Below, piece by piece: positions 24,401 to 35,872 of a stretch of 64,000 nt of DNA. The notes under the pieces are model-generated. The model was not told the origin of the DNA, did not search any database, and saw only the letters and a program-made list of their open reading frames with translations. The stretch spans positions 248,001-312,000 of the forward strand of contig JAOWBW010001310.1 of assembly GCA_026119855.1 (NCBI GenBank). The letters run 5' to 3'. Numbering within the stretch: the first letter of the stretch is position 1; each line of letters begins with the position of its first letter. The position numbers were made by a program, and so were the translations under genes. The DNA comes from Campanula takesimana (Eukaryota; Streptophyta; Magnoliopsida; Asterales; Campanulaceae).

Positions 24401-24730
24401 CTTTCTTACTATCTTGCGTTGCCATCTTCTTTGGGTAAATTCATAACGTGTTTCATATCTCCGTGCTTTGCAAAAATTTGTATGATCCATCTCATGTGTT
24501 ATCAGAGATACCAGAGGATCTAGAACCCGATATGTCTTATATAGAGCAACCAGTTCGAGTGATTGATACCAAAGTTCAAGAATTGAGAAACAAGAGTATT
24601 CCGCTTGTTAGAATGGGATGAAGGAATCGTAATGTTGAAAAGTCAACTTGGGAACTTCAGGAGGAAATGGAAAGGAAATATCCCTGGTTATTTGACTTGT
24701 TTGGTAAATTACCCTAAAATTCGGGACGAA
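21410..24730 (+). pseudogene. Chromovirus gag-pol remnant
   Basis: Fragmented in all three frames. Gag: about 21417-22140 with ATEYWWKALK and a knuckle CLNCGQFDHFQRD in which the last Cys is lost. Protease-like: 22279-22725 with IILGMDW. RT: 22700-23378 ([34 protein letters not shown]); the catalytic YIDD is replaced by FIGN. RNase H: about 23516-23640 (IYSDASRKS). Integrase is reduced to short pieces near 24020-24340. A chromodomain-like end at about 24480-24715 (VIPLV-like NKSIPLVRMGWRN, then ERKYPWLFDL) supports the chromovirus assignment. The polypurine tract CTTTAAGGGGGAGTGA precedes the 3' LTR. Large internal deletions explain the short length. Confidence 0.85.
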
Positions 24731-24751
24731 TTTTCTTTAAGGGGGAGTGAT

Positions 24752-26909
24752 TGTAACGACCCCAAAACCCGTCCCTATTTATTTTATATTTTTGGGGATT
24801 TTAATTTGACATTTTGTGTGCATTTTATGTGTTGCATCATATTTTATGATTTGCACATCTTACTTGATTAATTGTGTGATTTATTTGGTTGGGTGTAATA
24901 ATGGTTAAAGGAGTTAAATGATTAAGTTAAAACCTTAGGGTCCTTATTGGAATTTTAAGTATATGGGTTTATGTGTTTAAATTAGAAACTAGGAGGGGCC
25001 TAAGTGGAAAATTTGATTTTAACTATTCATACTTATCCTCACCTCTCTCCCTGCGTTCTCACATACACACACAAACACATTTTCACTTTTCCAATTCTCT
25101 CTGAGTAGCCATGGAAATGAAGGGTAAGTTTCTTTCTTATTTTGATTTTATTACTTTTAATTAATCCTCCATTCTAAAATCTAATTACACCAAAATGTTT
25201 AGGGTGTTGAGTAGAGTATTTCTACCCGATCAAAATATATTTCATTTATACTTTTCCCGGAATAGGTAAGTTACTAATTCCCCTTTAAATGTTAAATTAG
25301 TCATATATATGTTATAAGTGCTATATATGTTGTGAAATTATGTTTTGAATAAGTTTTGGGATACTTGTAATTTTGGGACAAAGGGAGTATTTGGAAAGTT
25401 GTTTTGAAATGGTAAGGAAAGTATAAGAGTGTTTCTTGGGTTCTTTTGGCTAAGGTTTATGTAAGAAGTATAATACTTTTGGGATGGTGAAACGAAGGGA
25501 GTAAAATTAGCAAGTTTTGGGCCTGTCGTGTGTGTTGGGCGGCCGCCCAAATAGGGCGTGCGGCCGCACACTTATCTGGAAGGTTTTTGTCTTGGAACAG
25601 GGCATTTTGGGCGGCCGCACAGTCTGGTGTGGGCGACCGCCCAGGGCTGCTGAAAAGTTTGAGTTGTTTAAATCCAAGTGAATTAGAGTTCAATCTTGGT
25701 CTAGGTCTTAGGTGATATCCTAGAGTACCTAGAGGGTTGTTGTGGAACACCCTAGTGTTTGAAATCGGTTCCTTTGTGAACATAAGTGTTGTAGAATTTG
25801 ACTGAATGTTAATTGGATATTGTTGAACATATTTTGATGTGGTTTGGATTGGTTCATCTTTGTGATGTGTTTGGCTTGGTTCCCTACTTTGGAATCATTT
25901 CCCCCGGTTGTTGTTTAAGCAAGTATTCATTACTATGCTCGTGTTTAAAGTCCAGCTGGTACTTGTTGTGGAGTCAGGCAGTGGGAGAATTATAGTGGCA
26001 TAAGTTAAGTTCACTATAAGGTTTTTCATTGGTACCTTGAGTCAGGTAGTGGGAGAATTATAGTGGCACACGAGCCAAGTTCACTATAAGGTTTTCCACT
26101 GTTGCCTTTTCTATTTTTCCCAGTCCAGATTGGCCTTGGATGGGATGAATCGCTCCCTTGGGTGAGCATTTGGGTTATGACTTTGTGTCATATTCCCCCC
26201 GTTGTTACTTTGGTTCTTATGGTTATGGTTGGTTTTCGGGATCCCGGCTTCAGCTCTTTGATGCTGCTCAGTTGATACCTCTCAGATGGTTATATGTTTG
26301 ATTCGAGAACCTTGGCTCAGTATCCACTTATGAGTGTTTATTTCCGCCTTATGTGTGGTGTGATGAGTTTGCTTTGCCTCTCATGTTATGTGCTAAATGA
26401 ATGTTTATTGACATTGTTCAATTACGAGTATCATTTCAGCATGTAACGTAGTTGCATTTTAGTAGCTTACTGAGATTCATTCTCACCCCTTATTTGTTTA
26501 CTGTTTTAGATAAAGGCGAGTCTAGGGGATAGGTCACTTCACAAGGGAGGACGTCGGGTTGACAATCCATTTTGGAAAGTAAGTGTGGTTTAAAGGTTGC
26601 ATTATATAAATGTATGACCTTTGGGGTAGTGTACACGGGACTGTATCCGTGTATCACCTATTTTGTTAAAGCGTGGTAATTGTACATTTGTATAAGAGTT
26701 TGTAAGCCTTCGGGCTAAGTACTTTCATTTGTGAAAGTTGTTTGTACAGTTTGCTTGAAAGTTAAATGGAAGTCTTTGAACTTCGAGTGTGGATTTTGTT
26801 AAACTTTATGAGAGTATATTTCGAAAATTTTTCTAAAAGTGTTTTATGACGTCTTCCAATCGTGTCCCGAGCGTGGGGCCAAGTAGGACCACGGGTCTGG
26901 GGCGTGACA
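24752..26909 (+). repeat. 3' LTR of chromovirus
   Basis: Starts TGTAACGACCCC and ends GGGGCGTGACA. It retains 19 bases (CTCTCTCCCTGCGTTCTCA) lost from the 5' LTR between short CTCAC repeats. The same GC-palindrome cluster is present at about 25537-25650. Confidence 0.92.
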
Positions 26910-27617
26910 CGAATCACCTATACTCTGCGAGTTGGGAGGTTCCATACCCTATTTGAAATATAACAAATCAAAAACCATTGTGTTAATGCTTTTACTCAAC
27001 ATGAATGATAAATATATAATCTTCAAGCAGCAAGTACATTGAAAATTCTTGAAATAACAACCAGTTAACAAATTTTGAGAATCAGGAAAGAAATTCACAA
27101 AGAGAGCACTAGGCTTTATTTATATTAAGAAAATCATCTTTTTCTTGGTAGAAATAAATCACTAAAACGCTAGGTCATCTTGCAAAGTTCATGTGCAGAT
27201 TCAGTTTTTGTGCTGGAAATAGGCATGTTATCTAGAGGACATGGATATGTACTAGCTCTAGGAGTACTAATCAACACAACATAATGGTTGAAAATACCAA
27301 CTTAATCAACACACATGAAATACGAACTAGAAATAGAAGTACATGATAAGTAAAGAAATTGACAAAGAAAATACTAGGGTTTGAGAATCAAGAAAGAAAT
27401 TTACAAAGAAAACACTAGGGTTTGATGAATTAGGAAAATAAATTAATAAAGATAACATTAGGGTTTGATGAATCAAGAAGGAATTGACAAAGAAAACAAG
27501 GATGAGAGACTAAGCCTACCTTACTGTTGTAGCTGGAAATCAAGACCGGATGGATGGTGCGCCGCTCGGCCGCTGCTCAATCGTCGGGAAGGAGGGAGAG
27601 AGGTAATCGCCGATGCG

Positions 27618-27640
27618 AGGGAGAGAGAGAGAGAGAGAGA
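27618..27640. repeat. (GA)n microsatellite
   Basis: About 11 GA units in the 5' non-coding part of hAT copy 1. Confidence 0.9.
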
Positions 27641-27946
27641 CAGTGACGATGTCGTGTCTCGTAAGACTGAATTAGGCAATAGATTATAGAATACAAATAG
27701 TCAATATAGAAGGATATTTTATTTTTTAATGTATAATAATATTTATTATAATTTAAAAAATTATAATTGGTACCCGGTATACCAACCAACATTGAGTATT
27801 AGTACCGTGTACCAACCAATAATACATAATTTTTACGGTAGTACCGTACCAACAATATCGGTATACCGATTTGGCCGTACCAATTATAATTGGTACGGTT
27901 GGTACACGAGTTGATTGGTACTGGCGAGTACAATTTGCCACCCCTA

Positions 27947-28856
27947 GGGCTAATGCCACTACAGTTTGTACTAATCCAGTACACTTTTTATAAATTGACA
28001 TAACTATCTTGGCTTTTTTTAGGAGTTAATGCAATATTTTAGGAAAGTGATATATACACTACAATTTTCACTTTTCCACTACATTTGCTAATTAAACATT
28101 AATTAAATGTAATTATGGCATAATTTTTCTTTGATATTCTTACCTTATTTAATATTTTTTTTCTTTAAAAATAATAAATACAGTATTTTTTGTAGGAGTG
28201 AATGAATCTCTTAAATTTACCTTAATTATTTTATATTTATATTTTATTTATTTTTCCATTGTTAAAATTAAAATAATTGTTAGTGACTTCACGTTAAAAT
28301 GTTAAATTCTTAGTGAATTAACCATTAGTGCAATACTAGTATAACATAATAAATTCCAATAAATATTGTAAAGTTTTAGCATTTAGTTTTGTTGACATAC
28401 GTAAGAATATTAAATAATAAATTTACCGCAAAAGTTTAATATTTTAAAATTTTGTAAACTATTCACCTCTTTGTCCAATCCTTTTTATCTCTTCACTTTT
28501 CTCTTTTCTTTAATAATACAAAAAAGGAAAAGTATATTAAACTGGACTAAAAAAGAGTAAGTGATTTAAAAACTCTGATTTATTGCATAAAGTAATAAAA
28601 AAAATTGTTAGTAACTTCACGTTATCAATATATATTCTTTACATATAAATAATTTATATTTCAAAAGAAGATTAAAAAAAAAAAATTGGAGATCCAAAAC
28701 ACAAAACTCATAATTTTAATGAATACTAGTGGATGTAGTGGAAAATCAAATTTTGTAGTATTAATAATCATTCCTAAAGGGTATTTATGTTAAGTAATTA
28801 ATTGATTTACTAAAAATAAAATCATTTTAGTGGATGAGTAATTATTGTAGTGGCAT
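27947..28856. other. AT-rich intergenic sequence
   Basis: No gene seen. It starts GGCTAATGCCACTACAG and ends near TTGTAGTGGCATGATAC, a short inverted repeat (ATGCCACTACA) that may mark an old MITE about 900 bp long. I could not confirm a TSD. Confidence 0.4.
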
Positions 28857-29013
28857 GATACACATAGTGAAAACTCAAAGGGAAAACTCATAGTGAAACA
28901 CTCTAATCCGTTGGATGAGTTTTTAGCAGTTGGGTCCACAAAAATTTATTACAATCCAACGGATTGCAGAGTTTCGCTATGAGTTTTCCCTTTGAGTTTT
29001 CACTATATATATC
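28857..29013. mobile_element. Hairpin MITE, copy 1
   Basis: Two arms, about 50 bases each, around AGTGAAAACTCAAAGGGAAA / TTTCCCTTTGAGTTTTCACT and AATCCGTTGGA / TCCAACGGATT, with a loop of about 40 bases. Termini are GATACACATAG / CTATATATATC. A second copy is 0.5 kb away. No clear TSD, so the superfamily is unassigned. Confidence 0.8.
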
Positions 29014-29497
29014 ATTATCCTTTATTGAAAGTGGTTTAAAAAGTAGGTGTTGTCGTGAGTATAAAGGAGATAGAAAGTGGGTATGAAATAGTAAACGGAA
29101 AGTTGTTGTGATTATGACAAGTGAGTCTCATTAATAAAATAATAAAAACTTTTCATTTCGAGATATCATATTTCGAGTGGGACATTTAAAATGACAAACC
29201 TATTTTTTTGGATTGGACGGAAGGAGTATACTATATAAACACTCGCTATATTCCAAAACACAAAATCTATAAGAAAATCATAAAAAATTAGAAAAAAACG
29301 TGTTTTTAAATTAGCTGTTTTTAGATTAGGCAGTGCCATATTTGTAAACAAGTGAAACTTGTTTTAAGATACATGGTGACATTTTTGTAAATAATCAGTA
29401 CTTTTTTTGAGAACAACCAGTCAAATTTTTGTAATTACCAGAATTAATTAACCCATCTTGACACACTTTAATGTTGAGAAAGAGGGATTATTTTTTG
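29014..29497. other. AT-rich intergenic sequence between MITE copies
   Basis: No gene. Contains a Stowaway-like end (GATTGGACGGAAGGAGTATA near 29211-29230). Confidence 0.5.
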
Positions 29498-29665
29498 GAT
29501 AATGATATGTACAGTGAAAACTCAAAGGGAAAACTCATAGTGAAACACTGTAATCCGTTGGATTGTAATAAATGTTTGTGAGCCCCACTAATAAAAAATC
29601 ATGCAACGGTTTAAAGTGTTTCACTATGAGTTTCCCTTTGAGTTTTCCCTTTGTGTATCATTATC
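29498..29665. mobile_element. Hairpin MITE, copy 2
   Basis: Same family as 28857-29013. Terminal inverted repeat GATAATGATA / TATCATTATC, then CAGTGAAAACTCAAAGGGAA. The inner loop (AATGTTTGTGAGCCCCACTA) differs from copy 1. Confidence 0.8.
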
Positions 29666-29725
29666 TTATTTTTTTAGTGTTAATTTGACTTTTGGCATTT
29701 TTGTCATCAAGATAGAATTACATAC

Positions 29726-29726
<1 letters not shown>

Positions 29727-29800
<74 letters not shown>

Positions 29801-29824
29801 ATATATATTATATATATATATATA
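29727..29824. repeat. Compound (TC)n-(TA)n microsatellite
   Basis: About 26 TC units followed by about 22 TA units with small interruptions. Confidence 0.95.
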
Positions 29825-30318
29825 ACTTTTATTTAGAGAAATGTTTTTATCTAGGGTTAATTGCAATTTAGACCCTGAACCCTGAAGCACCATACCACCC
29901 TTCCAAGCGAACCCCGATGTGTTATTTTTGTCAAATCGGGTCTTGAGGTAATTCATTTTCGCCAGTTAGGGCCTTTTTGACGGATTTCGTTAGAAAGTTA
30001 GTTAAAAGGCATGTGCCATGCACGTGACTAACGGAATTGGGTGACTTTGAATTGATATTAGCTATTAAGGGGCCTAATGAAAATTCTAAATTCAAAAGGG
30101 CTGAAATAAAAACAATTATCAAACTTTTAAAATAAATATTATTAAAAAAATATTTCATTGGATATAAATAAGTAATTTCTTCATTAATTATTATATTAAT
30201 ATTGTAAATTAATTTTTATTTCCAAATTTTATGTGAGGAATATAAATAATTAAAAAACATTATAATGATTTAAAAATGAAACAAAAAAAATATAGGGATA
30301 GTACTATATTTTAATTAA

Positions 30319-30510
30319 ATACTCCCCCCCCCCCCGTCCCACACGAATTAGGATTTTTGGATTGGACACGGGGATTAAGGAAAATGTGTTAGTTGAGTAG
30401 GTGTTGTGAGTATGAAAAGTAAAGTAGGAGAGATAAATGTTTGGAAATGAAATTACAAAATTATTTTTTAACACAACTTTGTCCCTAAATATATTTTTTT
30501 TAATTAAATA
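30319..30510. mobile_element. Stowaway fragment
   Basis: Begins TACTCCCCCCCCCCCC and shares AACACAACTTTGTCCCTAAA with the adjacent complete Stowaway. Probably a truncated or partly duplicated copy. Confidence 0.5.
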
Positions 30511-30742
30511 CTCCCCCCGTCCCAAAATGAGTGTCCTTTTTTAACACAACTTTGTCCCTAAATATTTTTTTCCGAAATTTTTTCCACCGGTCTCTTTATA
30601 GTTTATACTTGCAAAACTAAATGTTTGGAAATGAGATTACAAAATTGTATATGAATCTTTGCCACCAAAGTGTACAAAAAATTGACATTTTTAGATGTCA
30701 CTTTAAAATAAAATTTGGACACTCATTTAGGGACAGAGGTAG
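30511..30742. mobile_element. Stowaway MITE in the MULE
   Basis: Terminal inverted repeats CTCCCCCCGTCCCAAAATGA and, at the right end, TCATTTAGGGACAGAGGTAG, with TA on both sides (Tc1/mariner TSD). 232 bp. Confidence 0.75.
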
Positions 30743-31091
30743 TATTACTTATTAATTACACTTATGAGATTTTGCCTTTTAAATGGATTATTTAGCATTT
30801 TATTCTTCAATAATAAACTGAAAATATTATTCTTAATACCACCACATCACACTCATCATCATTAACGTGAACGCCACCATCATTGCCACCACCATCCTCT
30901 AAAATCACCTCTACAACCAGCATCCCACGAACATCACCGCCACCACCAACAGCCCACTACCATGGCAAGAGGAAGAGTGATAGAGACCATCGGATGATCA
31001 CCATCACATCAGATAGCCAATATAACAAATCCCATATTGCATCTTAAAAAATCAAATCACCCAAATTCAGAATTTTTAAAAAGGACCAAAT

Positions 31092-31596
31092 TCATATAAA
31101 AATATGGACCAATTCGGATCTGAGCTCAAAGTGGAAGCGAACGATGAAGCCAATCGCCGTCTGGTTTTCAGATCTGGGCTCAAGGACGCTTAAATATCGT
31201 TTCCACTTTCCCCTTCTGATGATCTCCTTTTGGTGGTGATGGCGGTGGGGACGACCGGAGAAGAAGGTGGAGGTTGCAGCTGTTAGTAGAGAAGAAGGGG
31301 CGCTGTTGGGGTGGGGCGACCGTAGAGAAATGTGGATGTCGATGCGGAAAGGTGAGGAGGGAGGAGTCGGTAGGGGCGAAAATGGTGGTGGTGGCGGCGG
31401 TATTTGGGAGAGAGACGGTGGCGGTGGAGAGTTGTTGGAAGAGTAAGGAGGAGAGAACGGCGGTGAAGTTGGGTGGAGCGGAGGAGTGGTGGGGTTGTTG
31501 ACGAGAGAAGGACAAGGAGGTACGGAGGGGGAAGAGACGGCGGCGGTGGAGATGGCGATGGTGGAGGAGAGAATCAGGAGCAAGAACGATTGCCAT
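31092..31596 (-). pseudogene. Captured fasciclin-like (FAS1) gene fragment
   Basis: Two overlapping minus-strand frames together look like the start of a fasciclin-like arabinogalactan protein. One frame gives a signal-peptide-like stretch (WQSFLLLILSSTIAISTA). The other, downstream, gives NFTAVLSSLLFQQLSTATV and TTTIFAPTDSSLLT, close to the FAS1 motif (T-x-F-A-P-T-D-x-A/S). A frameshift near 31480-31510 separates them and the end reads into unrelated sequence, so the fragment is not functional. GC content is far above its surroundings, as expected for captured coding sequence. The family call rests on two short motifs. Confidence 0.5.
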
Positions 31597-32001
31597 GGTT
31601 TCTTGATTTGTGTGTGTGAAGAGAGAGAGAGGGGGGGGGGGGGAGAGGGCTTAAAATGGGAATAATTATTTTAATTTTCATCCTTATTTATTTTCATCTT
31701 TCAAAACAATCCTTATTAAGATTCAAAATTTTCACTTAACCCCTTAATACCTAATATCAATTCAAAGTCACCCAATTCCGTTAGTCACGTGCATGGCACA
31801 TGCTACATAACTGACTTTCTAACGAAATCCGTCAAAAAGGCCTTAACTGGCGAGTTTTAAAAACATCAAGACCCGATTTGACAAAAATAACACATCGGGG
31901 TTCGCTTGGAAGGGTGGTATGGTACTTCAGGGTCTAAATTGCAATTAACCCTTTTATCTATTCTACTTATCACATAATTTACATAGTCATGTAAAACTAT
32001 A

Positions 32002-32258
32002 CTCCCTTCGTCCGAAAGTAATCTTTATATTTTTTTCGCCGTTATTACGAAAGATCTTTATGCATGCAGTACTTTTAGTTTGACTCAATTATACTAATGA
32101 AAATATTAAATTTGTTATTGACACGCCATCAACAATACTATCAACAACAAATTTTAAATTTTTATTAGGATAATTAAATCAATATAAAATCATTGCTCAA
32201 AGTGTTTCGTAGTAGCGTAAAAAAAAAGAAGTTAAAATCATTTTGGGAAAAAAGGGAG
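32002..32258. mobile_element. Stowaway-like MITE
   Basis: Left end CTCCCTTCGTCCGAAAGTAA after TA; right end AAATCATTTTGGGAAAAAAGGGAG is a degenerate inverted copy. The right TA is not intact. Confidence 0.5.
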
Positions 32259-33113
32259 TGCTATGCTTTGCAGAGTCAAAGAGCACAAGATTATTCCCCC
32301 ACAAGCTCATATACAAAGTCAAACAGCATATGCTCATTCTCATACATAACATTGCGTACAAATATTATTAATTTACTATGATTATGTAATGTTATAATCA
32401 TTCAAGATTTTGGCATCACTTGCTAATCTCGGATGATGGATGAAGTCAATTATGTTAGCTCAATAATAAATGTTGGATAACGTTATCATTTTTTTTTTTT
32501 TTTTTAAAACAAACATAGTGACATATTATTAATGACCAGTGCAAATGTTTAGAAGTCAGCTCTCTACAAACATCCGAAGTTCGACCCAAATGGTGAGGTT
32601 AGCATATTCAATAGCTACCCTAGAGATAACATCCACCAAATCATAGATGAACCAAAGAAGAGAACGACCATCGACGAAATCCTTCATGAACACACACTTA
32701 CGAGGCTTCCATATGGATGGCATACTTCCTTCCAAGCATAAATCTAATACATTGTTTTCCGGAGAAGAAGCCACCAAATCGACAAAGAATTCATCATCCT
32801 CATAGTGTAGTAGATTGAGATTAGCCAACAAAATTTTCATAGTAACAACAAAACTAAAACACAAGGCCCTCAACAAAGGAGGAAAATCATAAGCCCTCAA
32901 CAAAGGAGGGGAATCATAAGCTCTCACATATGGAGAGAAATCAAACTAAACGATAGAAAAAACAAACACATAACAAAAAAATCCTAATTAAAACAAGATT
33001 TAAAGAAGTAAAAAAACCTAGATCTAAAAACTAATTACCTAGTTGAAAGTTAAAGTTGAGAAATTAAAGGAAGAACAAATTCAAACCATAATTTGACATG
33101 CACACACATCAAA
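32259..33113. other. Intergenic sequence with one unrecognised reading frame
   Basis: Contains poly(T) at about 32490-32505 and a minus-strand frame at 32556-32927. Its first residues are a short tandem repeat (RAYDSPPLL, RAYDFPPLL), followed by MKILLANLNLLHYEDDEFFV and FMKDFVDGRSLLWFIYDL. I do not recognise the family; it may be an old transposon fragment. Sequence to 33113 continues at 45189 across the Tat insertion. Confidence 0.4.
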
Positions 33114-33765
33114 TGAACGACATAAACCAACTTGGTTAATGGGGACCCATAAACTCTGGGCTCACACACCGTAAGGCCCATCCACAGAGGCCCACAATCT
33201 TATATGCCGAGATACATCAGGCCAAACAGGCAGCCCTTGCCTAGGCCGAGTTCAAGAGGCCCAATCCTTAGCCGGTCTTCGGGGCGAGCCGAGTGGGATT
33301 ACAGGCCGACATACGCCAATAATCTTCCTTGTTCACGGGAGTCCACTTACAGAGTTTGATTACAACTCTAACAGTGAAGATCCTTATCTAAGCAAGGATA
33401 TCTCTTATACCAGATAACAGGACATCATCCATCCTTATCCTGAGTCTATCTCCAAGGAATGCGAGTCCTACATCAACACGGGCATCCTAGCCTCTCTAAC
33501 AAGCTAGGACTCATTCACCCACGCCTATAAAAACAGGTCTTCACAACAGGAGAAGGGTAATGAACTTTTGGCTCTAAATTAGTCAATTGGTTTCTATATT
33601 TCTAATCACCCATATTCTTACTCTCACGCCGGAGGGCCTTCGCCGGTGAAGCCCCGGTGTAGTTTACGTTTGTTTCGTGTGTGTAGCTCCGGCCATCAAG
33701 AACTGTCGCTGGGATTATCCGAACCGCTAGACGAAGGCTAATCCAACCAGATTTTGGCATCATCA
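33114..33765 (+). repeat. 5' LTR of Tat element
   Basis: 652 bp. Contains CCTATAAAAACAGG (TATA region) near 33525-33538 and GCCGGAGGGCCTTCGCCGG near 33630, a segment also found in the solo LTR inside the subtilase intron. Confidence 0.95.
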
Positions 33766-33768
33766 GTT

Positions 33769-33786
33769 TGGTTCCATTGCCGGGAA
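33769..33786 (+). promoter_or_regulatory. Primer-binding site
   Basis: TGGTTCCATTGCCGGGAA, a variant of the TGGCGCCGTTGCCGGGGA site used by many plant gypsy elements. It lies three bases after the LTR. Confidence 0.7.
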
Positions 33787-33824
33787 CTCGATTGGTCAGT
33801 TCTTTAGCCAGATAATTCCAGACC

Positions 33825-35872
33825 ATGGCCGGAGAATTGGTTGACGGGCAAGAAGCCAGCCCTTCAAAAGAAACTGCAAGAGATGCATCGCCTCCCGAAA
33901 ACACGAACGCTGCTGCACAAAATCAGAGGCTCCCACCTACAGCACCTGCACAAGGAGGAGGAATGCAATCCCGTTCAAGAGAACATTGCTTCAACAGAAT
34001 GTTCAAACACTCCAACAGCTGGCCGACACACAGCGGGCTCTATTAGAACTTGACCCCGAAAACTCCTTGGCTAACCTGCTCCAGCCGTCTGGAACGAGGA
34101 GGACAAATCTGGATGACAGAGCAAGCAGAAGGGAGCCCCTACAAAATCGTAGACGGGATGCGCCCTCCAGAAGCCGTGCAAGTCGCCAAGACGGACGGCT
34201 AGGAAGACTCAATATCGATGGGGACCTGAGAGACCACATTAATCGCCGCCGGGGAGAACAAGAAGATGAATCCCCAGGAGTGGAAATTGTAGAGGAAAGA
34301 CGTCGTGGGGACGCCCGACGTCATTCACCTCCCAGGCAGGATCCACCAAGGCGCACACCACCCCGGCCGGATCCACCCCGGCACACTCTACCTCGCCGTA
34401 CTCCTTCAAGGCATCGTCTCGAACCAAACCAAGGTGAAAGGAGACGCCGAGACCGAAGCATAGTCAGTTCCAGTCACACCTCGGCATTTAGCACAAGGGA
34501 CATTATCGACCTTAGAGAAAGGCTCGACAACATTGAGATGATGAATCAGGGGTACAGGAGACCCAATAATGACTACAATGTTATGCGCCCTTTTGCGCAG
34601 ATGATTAAGGATGCACCACTTAATCCACAGTTAAAGCTTCCACACCTAGACAAATACTCCGGCAACGCCGATGCTTTGGATCACGTCCAAGCCTTTGAGG
34701 CCACCATGGCCCTAGTGTCCAATCAGGACGACGTACTGTGCAAGGCCTTTGCAAGCACTTTAACAAAGGCAGCTCGGTCCTGGTTCATGGACCTTGAGAA
34801 AAATAGCATCAATTCCTTTGCCAAGTTGAAATCACAATTTTTAGAGTATTTTGCTACCGCTGGGGCGAGGAAGAAAAGATTGTCTGACCTAGCCAACATG
34901 GTCCAGAGCAAAAACGAGTTGACCCTAAGCTTCTACAACCGGTTTAGGGACCTTGCCGACTCAATAGAAGAACGCCTGACCGACAGGGAGATCATTGTAT
35001 GCTTCACGAATGGTCACAGGTCAGAGCAGTTAACTTATGAACTGTCGGTCAGAGAGCCCCTCACAAAAGCCGACCTGTACCACGTTGCTTACGCCACAGC
35101 CATCGCCGAGGAGAAGAAAAAGACGTTATATGGTCATAAGGAACGGGACCGAGATCATGACAAGTCCCATAACGGGAACTCGTCCCAGGGGAACAACGGG
35201 GGAAACGGCAAAGGCAAGAACAGGACCAGGGGGACCGAGACATTCACCACATTCAATAAGCCGATCTCTGAGATCATGAATCTGGTGGATCTCCCCAACC
35301 CCAAGCCTCTAAAAGACAACCCGAAGTACCCGAGGGATACCACAAAGTATTGCTCCTATCACAGAGATAACGGCCATGACACCGAGAACTGTTTTGCTCT
35401 GAAGAAGATTCTGCAGAAATGGGCCGATCAAGGCAAGCTCAATCAGTTCATGGCCAAGGACAATAAATGCCCAAGGGAAGAAGACAAAAACAATGACCAG
35501 GTAGACAGGCCACCTCAGGCCAGGTTGATAGGCATGATCAGAGAGGAAATTCCATCAAACAAGAAACTCAAGGAGCAGATTTACGAGCTAAGTAAAGTCT
35601 TCCACATCCCTCCTTGGATCCATGAGAGGGAGGAAGTGATTATTTTTTCTCCGAATGAGTTGGCGGGAAATCGTGCGATGAGAGAACAACCATTGGTCAT
35701 CACAGGCCGCATTGATAATTATGAGTCAGACAGGCTCCTCGTAGACTCCGGAGCGGCCAATGATGTGCTATACTATCGCACTTTTAAAGAGATGGAACTT
35801 CCTGATACAATGCTGACCCCATATAATGGAAGGCTAGAAGGGTTCACTAATCATAAGGCCGATGCCAAATGA
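33825..35872 (+). pseudogene. gag: Tat gag and protease region
   Basis: ATG at 33825 (MAGELVDGQEAS) after the PBS; a frameshift near 33960-33990 leads into the long frame that ends at 35872. Features in order: an Arg/Pro-rich basic region with PPRRTPPRPDPPRHTLPRR-type repeats; the capsid-like gag core (LDKYSGNADALDHVQAFEA, RSWFMDLEKNSI); a Tat-type knuckle (CSYHRDNGHDTENCFALK); then the aspartic-protease start LLVDSGAANDVLY with the catalytic DSG. The frame stops at TGA 35870-35872, and sequence right after it suggests a deletion inside the protease, because the downstream conserved DYHAILG region follows almost at once in another frame. Confidence 0.85.

Larger units (their letters stand above)
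19030..26909 (+). mobile_element. Chromovirus (Tekay/Del-like) LTR retrotransposon
   Basis: 5' LTR 19030-21168 (2139 bp) and 3' LTR 24752-26909 (2158 bp), starting TGTAAC and ending in TGACA in the 3' copy. The exact TSD CGAAT is at 19025-19029 and 26910-26914. The empty site survives at about 61499-61503 in hAT copy 2. The 5' LTR ends in TA instead of CA. The internal region is only about 3.6 kb, shorter than a full chromovirus. The LTRs differ mainly by a 19-bp gap near 19319, a few small indels and scattered substitutions, so the insertion looks fairly young. Confidence 0.92.
16949..26945 (-). pseudogene. hAT transposase (BED finger, RICESLEEPER-like), copy 1
   Basis: The start ATG is at 26945 (MEPPNSQ...); the first 36 bases are cut off by the retrotransposon and coding resumes at 19029. 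In order: a Ser/Pro-rich N terminus; a BED-type zinc finger (KMWDHFTRCK, CNYC, YHIKKC); the RNase H-like catalytic region with ITMDNASANDVVV; and the C-terminal hATC dimerisation region (WWKGNESTFPILSKLAKDVL, then CSTVASKNALSLGS) ending at 16949. Breaks: TAA at 17462-17464, another stop near 17386 (GAG to TAG relative to copy 2), and a deletion of about 20 bp near 18460 relative to copy 2. Not functional as it stands. Confidence 0.85.
16101..27946 (-). mobile_element. hAT element copy 1, interrupted
   Basis: Minus-strand hAT transposon. Its right end at 27946 reads, outward in, TAGGGGTGGCAAA on the minus strand, a hAT-like terminus; the next 8 bp (GGGCTAAT) would be the TSD. Subterminal GGTTGGTAC / GTACCAACC repeats lie at 16101-16145 and 27767-27930. 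The left terminus is missing from the window because the outer Tat element sits there. A chromovirus (19030-26909) splits the transposase near its N terminus. 16101-16948 is non-coding 3' sequence, closely repeated at 58600-59407. Confidence 0.82.
29854..31951. mobile_element. Mutator-like element (Pack-MULE type)
   Basis: Long terminal inverted repeats of about 220 bp (29854-30076 and 31728-31951), starting GGGTTAATTGCAATTTAGAC. A perfect 9-bp TSD, TTTTATCTA, is at 29845-29853 and 31952-31960; 9-bp TSDs are diagnostic of Mutator-like elements. No MULE transposase is visible in the 2.1 kb. The interior holds a GC-rich stretch with a gene fragment (31092-31596), a (CCA)-rich stretch near 30840-30970, and nested Stowaway sequence. 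This fits a non-autonomous element with captured host sequence. Confidence 0.88.

Noticed and set aside
29666..29956. Frame with Arg-Glu repeats on the minus strand
   Set aside because: It is the translation of the (TC)n microsatellite.
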